Assembly (NCBI RefSeq): GCF_028583425.1
Contig: NC_072795.1
Coordinates: forward strand, 9,881,001 to 9,945,000
DNA length: 64,000 bases
Reading direction: 5' to 3'
Origin: Eublepharis macularius
Taxonomy: Eukaryota; Chordata; Lepidosauria; Squamata; Eublepharidae
In this document: positions 58,743 to 64,000 of the stretch, in pieces
Layout of the letters: each line of letters begins with the position of its first letter
Position numbering within the stretch: position 1 is the first letter of the stretch
Program-made: the position numbers and the translations under genes
The notes under the pieces: model-generated
Database searches by the model: none
Seen by the model: only the letters and a program-made list of their open reading frames with translations
What the model was told of the DNA's origin: nothing

Positions 58743-60560
58743 TGAGTTTCCCAATGAACCCCATTTAAAGCAGGCTGGATGCCAACTTTGAAAGAAGCTG
58801 AGACTCCATGCTTTCTGCTAAGTGTTCAAGACAGCAGATGCGGTGATTACAAAAAGAGGCTGAGCAGGAGGAAGCTCTGAGGCAACTGTACTCTAGGCTC
58901 AAGGCTTTATTATGTTTAGGATTACGTTATATTGAAATCCCTCAGGGTCCTCTGTGGTTGCCTGGAACCTTTCTAAAATGGCCTCTCCATTAAAAGCCCT
59001 TAAACTCTTTAAGTACAAGCATCAAACAATTACCCCACTCACAATAACTGCAATTCTTAAAATATGTAACAACTTTTAAAATATTAAACCACGCCAACAC
59101 AAAAGAAATATCTGCTCTTCCTACAAAAACAGCAACAAGTATTATACAACCACCAGAAAACAAGCAAAAACACCTCCCACAACAGCAAAAGAAATTAAAG
59201 GAAGTTTTAAAAGGAAGTTTAGCAGGACAGAAAACGTTTGCCCCTTTCCTTTGCCATATGCCTTCCAAACCCAGTACCAGACAACTCCCGTTCCCCCAAA
59301 AGAAGGAAAAAACCAACAATGCTCAAACCAAGCAGAAATTCCTGAGATGATCCTCAAGGCAGGCAGAGTAGTCCAAAAGGTGCAGAAACCAAAAGGAAGT
59401 AATTCAAAAGTCAGGCTCCCTGAGCAGCCAGAGCCTAATAAGCACACTTAGGAGCATACTCTCCAGAAATCTCACTCTAAAATGGAGGCTGTTCTGAGCC
59501 AGACCTGTTTTCATGTTCATGGCAAGAATCTGAAAAAGGCTTTTTGCCATCAAAGAATCCTTGTGATTGGTCAGGCATCTAGACCTTCTCCAGTGCCGCA
59601 TCCCATTAGTCACTCAGTCACTTTCCCCTCTCCTCTGTTCCCGGGAGGGAAAAAAAGCACAGAAAAAATCAAGAAGGGAGAAGCCCTCCAGCTTTAAAAT
59701 GATCTGCCTGGTTTTTCCCAGATAAACCTGAATAATTTGATTATTTACAGGAATCCAGCATTCAATATACCCAAATGTATCCGGATATATTCGGGGATGC
59801 CGAATGTATCTGAGGTTTATATTTGTCTCAGGAAAACTAAGTCTCAAACCCTAACTTCCAGCTCTATGATTCTAAGATGTTTTTAAACAAATGCTCAATA
59901 TAGAATTATGGTGATATATATAATTAAATATTTCTCATTGTACCTACATGCTTTTTAGAGAAGTGATGGATTTTATAGTAAGTAGGGAGATACCAAAGTG
60001 AGTTAAAAAGCAAATGCATAATCACAAGTTTCTCCGTATTTGGTCTGTAATTAGTCAAGTGAAAGATGAGAAGAAGCAAAATGATGATCAAACTTGCTAA
60101 TGATTCCTGTGATTAGAAAGTCATATCTGGCCATTGGGAGGCTCTTACTAACCAGACACCACTCAGCAGTGAACCAGCTAATCAGGGGTGTGTGTGTGTG
60201 CGGGGGGGGGGGATAGTTGATGGAAACAAACAGTTAATTTTATTGCAATCAACTCTCAATCTCCAACATACCAATTACAAAGGAGAGAAATATCTCATAA
60301 CTCTCCAAAATTGCATCTCTCTATTGAGGAATGTATGTCATCTGATCAACTTCAAATGAACCCCTTTGACAACTCATAAAATCCTGGTATAATTTTTTTT
60401 ACTAACTCAAAATAGACATGCACAGGAATAATAATGAATGCAATAACCAAAAACATACTACAACAAACACAGAGCAACAACCAGAACGGTCTAGAATACG
60501 GTTTCCCATTCACTAAGCAAGAGTAAAAATTTCTTTCAGCCTCTCAAAATCTAACACAAG
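58743..60560. other. Unassigned DNA
   Basis: No gene or family recognised. A GTGTGTGTGTG run followed by a G-run is at about 60189-60211. Confidence 0.3.
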
Positions 60561-60624
60561 TCTTAGTTATCTTGGTTGTTGGGGGTTTTCCGGGCTGTAT
60601 TGCCGTGGTCTTGGCATTGTAGTT

Positions 60625-60665
60625 CCTGACGTTTCGCCAGCAGCTGTGGCTGGCATCTTCAGAGG
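60625..60665 (-). ncRNA. Hammerhead-type ribozyme motif of PLE, core intact
   Basis: Same 41-nt arrangement as 49902-49942, on the - strand. It forms one half of the inverted pair with 60802-60842. Confidence 0.6.
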
Positions 60666-60801
60666 TGTAGCACCAAAAGACAGAGATCTCTCAGTGTCAC
60701 AGTGTGGAAAAGATGTAGGTCATTTGTATCTAATTAGATACAAATGACCTACATCTTTTCCACACTGTGACACTGAGAGATCTCTGTCTTTTGGTGCTAC
60801 A

Positions 60802-60842
60802 CCTCTGAAGATGCCAGCCACAGCTGCTGGCGAAACGTCAGG
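60802..60842 (+). ncRNA. Hammerhead-type ribozyme motif of PLE, core intact
   Basis: CTGAAGA at 60805-60811, GAAA at 60832-60835, predicted cleavage after C60839. In a transcript of the whole palindrome this strand would instead pair with the other arm, which could block ribozyme folding. Confidence 0.6.
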
Positions 60843-60941
60843 AACTACAATGCCAAGACCACGGCAATACAGCCCGGAAAACCCCCAACAACCATCGTTC
60901 TCCGGCCGTGAAAGCCTTCGACAATACATCTTAGTTATCTT

Positions 60942-61114
60942 AATGTACAACATCTAAGGAATGATTATTAAGACAAAGATATAAAAATACCCCAAGGAAA
61001 ATATAAGCAAAGATGAGAAGGGCGATCTGCATGTATTCTATAAGCTAGAGTAGGTGGGTTTTCACTGTATTCTAAATAAATGACCCCAAATTTCTATTAG
61101 GCACTTTAGGTGTG
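60942..61114. other. Unassigned DNA
   Basis: Nothing recognised; ends in AACAACAACAAC repeats. Confidence 0.3.
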
Positions 61115-61340
61115 TATAACAACAACAACAACAACAACGTTTATATATTGCTCTTCTATCAGATTCGTGTTTCACTCAGAGCAGTGAGCAAAGTCTGTGT
61201 TATTATTATCTGTACAATACAGCTGGGGAGCTGGGGCCAAGAGAAATGGCTTACCCAAGGCCACCTGCTGAGCTCATGGCTTAATGGGGTTTTGGACCAA
61301 CAGAGGGCTGATTTGCAACCCAACCACTTAACCACTATGT
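61115..61340 (-). repeat. tRNA-like SINE, antisense
   Basis: An (AAC)n tract, then TTTATATATTGCTCTTCTA, GGCCACCTGCTGAGCTCATGG and CACTTAACCACTATG. Same family as 25300-25530 and 63783-64000. Confidence 0.7.
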
Positions 61341-63689
61341 GTATATATGTGTACATAATGCATCTTTAATGTATAGATGTGGGTGCAAAATAAGACCATA
61401 TCAGCTGTCCTGAAGAGAGGTCTTTCTCCTTGTTGATGGGAATCCAAATGTGGTGATGTACAAGGATGAGAAAAGTTCAGCATCACATGTGCCTGATAAG
61501 GAAGGAAGGCACTTGGCATGGTAAAGGTGAGATGAAGTTCACATATACAGATAACCTAGCATACAAAGACATTAGAATGGTCAAAAGTTGCATACACACT
61601 TAGAATAGCAGATAGGTAAAAGGCAAAGATAGACAAGTGAGTTAAATGGAAAAAATAGAATATTTTCTAGGAAAGCATGACTGAGACTAACAGGAGAAAG
61701 TGCAAATGAGTGAGAGCACAGAAAGAGGAAAGTGGGAGTCTCTAAAAGGGCCAACCTCACAGAATTGCGGTATAGATCCAGAGGAAGACTTGATCCCAAG
61801 GAACCAAAATAGATTCAAAGGAAGGACAGGGAACCAGAAATACTTAATGCAAGAAGGACAAAGGACAGGTCATTTTTGAGGTTACCTTTATAGTTACTAG
61901 TTAATATGGATACTGAGTACATACCTTTTTTCTTATTGGGCATCTTTACTTAATTTGGAATAGGATTGGATATATCTGTGATGTAGTTGGGAACAGTTCA
62001 GAGGCTGGGAGTCATGACACCTGCTGTTTTGTGGGTGACTTGAAGTCCATTCCACATGAGGGGGTCAACACAAACATGCTTCATTTCCCCCCCTTCTCCT
62101 TTGCACATATCATTGGAAAACACTATCTGCTGGGGGTGCCAGATATGAGAGCTAATATTAAAATATAGTTCATTCTCAAGAGCATAAGAGCACATAAAAT
62201 GGCGGCTATGATGTCACACGTAATCAAGTATTGGAATGCAGTACTTCACAGTAATCTGTGGGTGATAGCTGGACGGGAGATTGAATATCAAGTTTAGAAA
62301 GTGTGGTTGACATCCAAAAATTTGAAAAATACTGAGAATATAAAAATAACCTAATTATCACGTAAAGGTAAGCTGATATACAAGTTTTGTGACTGGCAGT
62401 AGATGCAGTTCCTGTATCATAGGAAGGTATAATGGAGGCAGTTCATGTATCATAGGCACTTCACCGTATAAAGAAAGGAAGAAAATTCTTGGAAAAGAGA
62501 TAAGGCGTGTTCGAGATTGTCTTGGTTGGGTATCCAAAAAATGGAGCACTGGAAATAGATACAGAGTATTTATTCTGAGGAAGAAGACTTTGTTAGGTAA
62601 ATGCTGATATAACTGGAATGTGTTTGTTATGGAGGCATGTGACCACAGCAAAGGAATAGTGTGTCAGCATCATCTTAATTGATCATTCAAATACTTTAAG
62701 TAGTAATCTAAACACAAAGTGTTTAACTGGGTCGATACTTATCGGGGCTTGCAGTTGTGCCAGATTATCATGAGGTGATCAAGGAGCTCATGTTACTCAA
62801 ATAGACAGTTTCCTAATTAGTTGAGGAAATTAGCTTAAGGGAGAGAAATCAAGAGGGGTAACTGGGATTTTTCACCTATGTTTATGGGGATCGATACCTT
62901 AAGAGAACCCTCAAAATAAACCAGGCAGATGTGCATCCGGAAAGGTTTTTATTAAAAGAGAATTAAAAGGGCAAACATACAGAAAACCACACACAGCACA
63001 CATACGAGGCTAACTAAGAGGAAATTAGGAAGAAAAGGGGAGGAAGAAATTTTGGAGAAGGCTATAGATACCATTGTCAAAGATGGAGGTCAACAGAGGC
63101 AGCAGTGACACGACCAGCATTTCACAAAGAGAAGAGAAGGCCCAAAACAAATTGAGGTGGTGTATGAATGGATCCAGATTTGGGGGTGTATGAATGGATA
63201 CACACACAGACACACACACACACTGGTGGCTAGGGAATCCAGATGGCTTTCTCAGAAGTTGGACAACAGAGTTGGGAGAGGCTTAGTGAGTCTACTTGAT
63301 GTGAAAGATAGGTGTAAATGGTGCTTAATGACCCTGTAAGTGCCAGATGGGACAAACTACCCGGTTTGGTAAATAATGCTGGGTGTTCTTTGATTAGGGT
63401 AAATGGGTGAGGGGAAGTAAGGCCAGGAATTGATGAGATGAGTCAACAGTTTCCTGGGAGCCTCCTTGTCCTAATTTATGTATCTCTCTGAGGTGTGAAG
63501 GCGGTCTTTAGTCAGCCAGCCGCTCTGGCTCTCCTTTTAAAATATTTTTCCAGACTCCCTGACTGGAATCCATTTTGTTTTATTTCAGGCCAGGTAGAGT
63601 CTTGTATTTATGCTATACGAGGAAGGGTGTTTATGATTTTATATCTATAAACTACCCCTCAGCAGGTGGAGAGATCTGACTGCTAACAT
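61341..63689. other. Unassigned DNA
   Basis: A local duplication GGCAGTTCATGTATCATAGG is at about 62401-62457. A (CA)n stretch is at about 63198-63222. No gene or repeat family recognised. Confidence 0.3.
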
Positions 63690-63775
63690 TCTGACTCTCA
63701 AAAGCTCATACTCTAGAAATCTATTTGGTCTTTAAGATGCTACTAGATCCAAATCTTACTCTGCTTCTGCTGTCT
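63690..63775 (+). repeat. HHR-SINE 3' fragment
   Basis: CTGACTCTCAAAAGCTCATA then TTTAAGATGCTACTAGATCC, the part of the family after the ribozyme region. The core GAAA reads CAAAA. Confidence 0.55.
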
Positions 63776-63782
63776 GTCTCTT

Positions 63783-64000
63783 AACAACAACAACAACAAC
63801 TGTGCTTATATACTGCTCTTCTAGACAGATTAGTGCCTCACTCAGAGTGGTAAACAAGTTAGTGTTATTATTATCGCCACAATACAGCTGGAGAGCTGGG
63901 ACTGAGAGGAGGGGCTTCCCCAAGGCCACCTGCTGAGCTCATGGCAGGAGTGGGATTCAAACCAGTAGAGTGTTGATTCACAGGAAAACCACTTAACCAC
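63783..64000 (-). repeat. tRNA-like SINE, antisense, cut by window end
   Basis: AACAACAACAACAACAAC, then TATATACTGCTCTTCTAGAC, CTGCTGAGCTCATGGCAGG and CACTTAACCAC at the window edge. Confidence 0.7.

Larger units (their letters stand above)
60574..60928. mobile_element. Palindromic PLE insertion with no coding sequence
   Basis: Two PLE 3' ends are joined in inverted orientation about the centre TAATTAG (near 60732). The left arm is 60574-60728 and the right arm 60733-60928; pairing over about 155 bp is almost perfect. The right arm has 35 bp more of the terminus (CGTTCTCCGGCCGTGAAAGC). The duplication TCTTAGTTATCTT flanks it (60561-60573, 60929-60941). Confidence 0.9.

Noticed and set aside
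1-64000. CRISPR arrays, bacterial operons, functional tRNA or rRNA genes
   Set aside because: Repeats are transposon-derived; tRNA-like and 5S-like sequences are SINE heads with decayed promoters and bodies.

Overview
The window is vertebrate genomic DNA, most likely from a squamate reptile (a lizard; a gecko-like genome is a guess). The reasons are spliced vertebrate genes with GT-AG introns, low gene density, and a very mixed repeat load: CR1, L2, L1 and RTE/BovB LINEs, 5S rRNA-derived and tRNA-derived SINEs, Penelope-like elements (PLEs), Ty1/Copia, Harbinger, hAT and Helitron. There are no bacterial operons or CRISPR arrays.

Host genes. A complete nine-exon cytochrome P450 family 2 gene (CYP2J-like, 493 aa) runs on the + strand from 28273 to 56950. 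All eight introns are GT-AG, every exon length is typical of the CYP2 family (168 coding, 163, 150, 161, 177, 142, 188, 142, 191 coding), and all signature motifs are present. A TATA box and a DR1-like element lie just upstream. The last exon of a second, tandem CYP2 paralogue lies at 14953-15143, so the window cuts a CYP2 cluster. No exons 1-8 of that paralogue were found here, so they should lie beyond the left edge.

Left third (1-15 kb): Copia pol fragments on the - strand, Harbinger-type MITEs, and a Harbinger module. The module has an intact DDE transposase (- strand, 5171-6286) and a decayed, divergently transcribed MYB/SANT-like partner (+, 6735-8405). A further three-exon - strand gene (9263-10677) is broken by one in-frame stop.

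15-28 kb: a Harbinger MITE beside the paralogue exon, a CR1 fragment, an unidentified 200-codon open frame, two hAT-type elements with 8-bp target duplications, a palindromic MITE, LINE fragments, and HHR-like SINE copies.

CYP2 introns (28-57 kb): a young L1 with a 16-bp duplication, hAT and Helitron copies, a G/C-rich minisatellite, RTE fragments, L2, 5S SINEs, and several PLE insertions carrying GIY-YIG and RT coding sequence.

57-64 kb: SINE and LINE tails, a MITE, a purely palindromic PLE insertion, and unassigned DNA.

The most striking pattern is small self-cleaving-ribozyme-like motifs. Six PLE ends carry a 41-nt hammerhead-type core (four intact, two with a core base changed). An unrelated-looking SINE-like repeat family carries a second hammerhead-like fold with compensating stem I sequences. 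Many copies of both families sit in the genome as inverted dimers, several with 11-13-bp target duplications. All of this was read by eye; nothing was run against a database.
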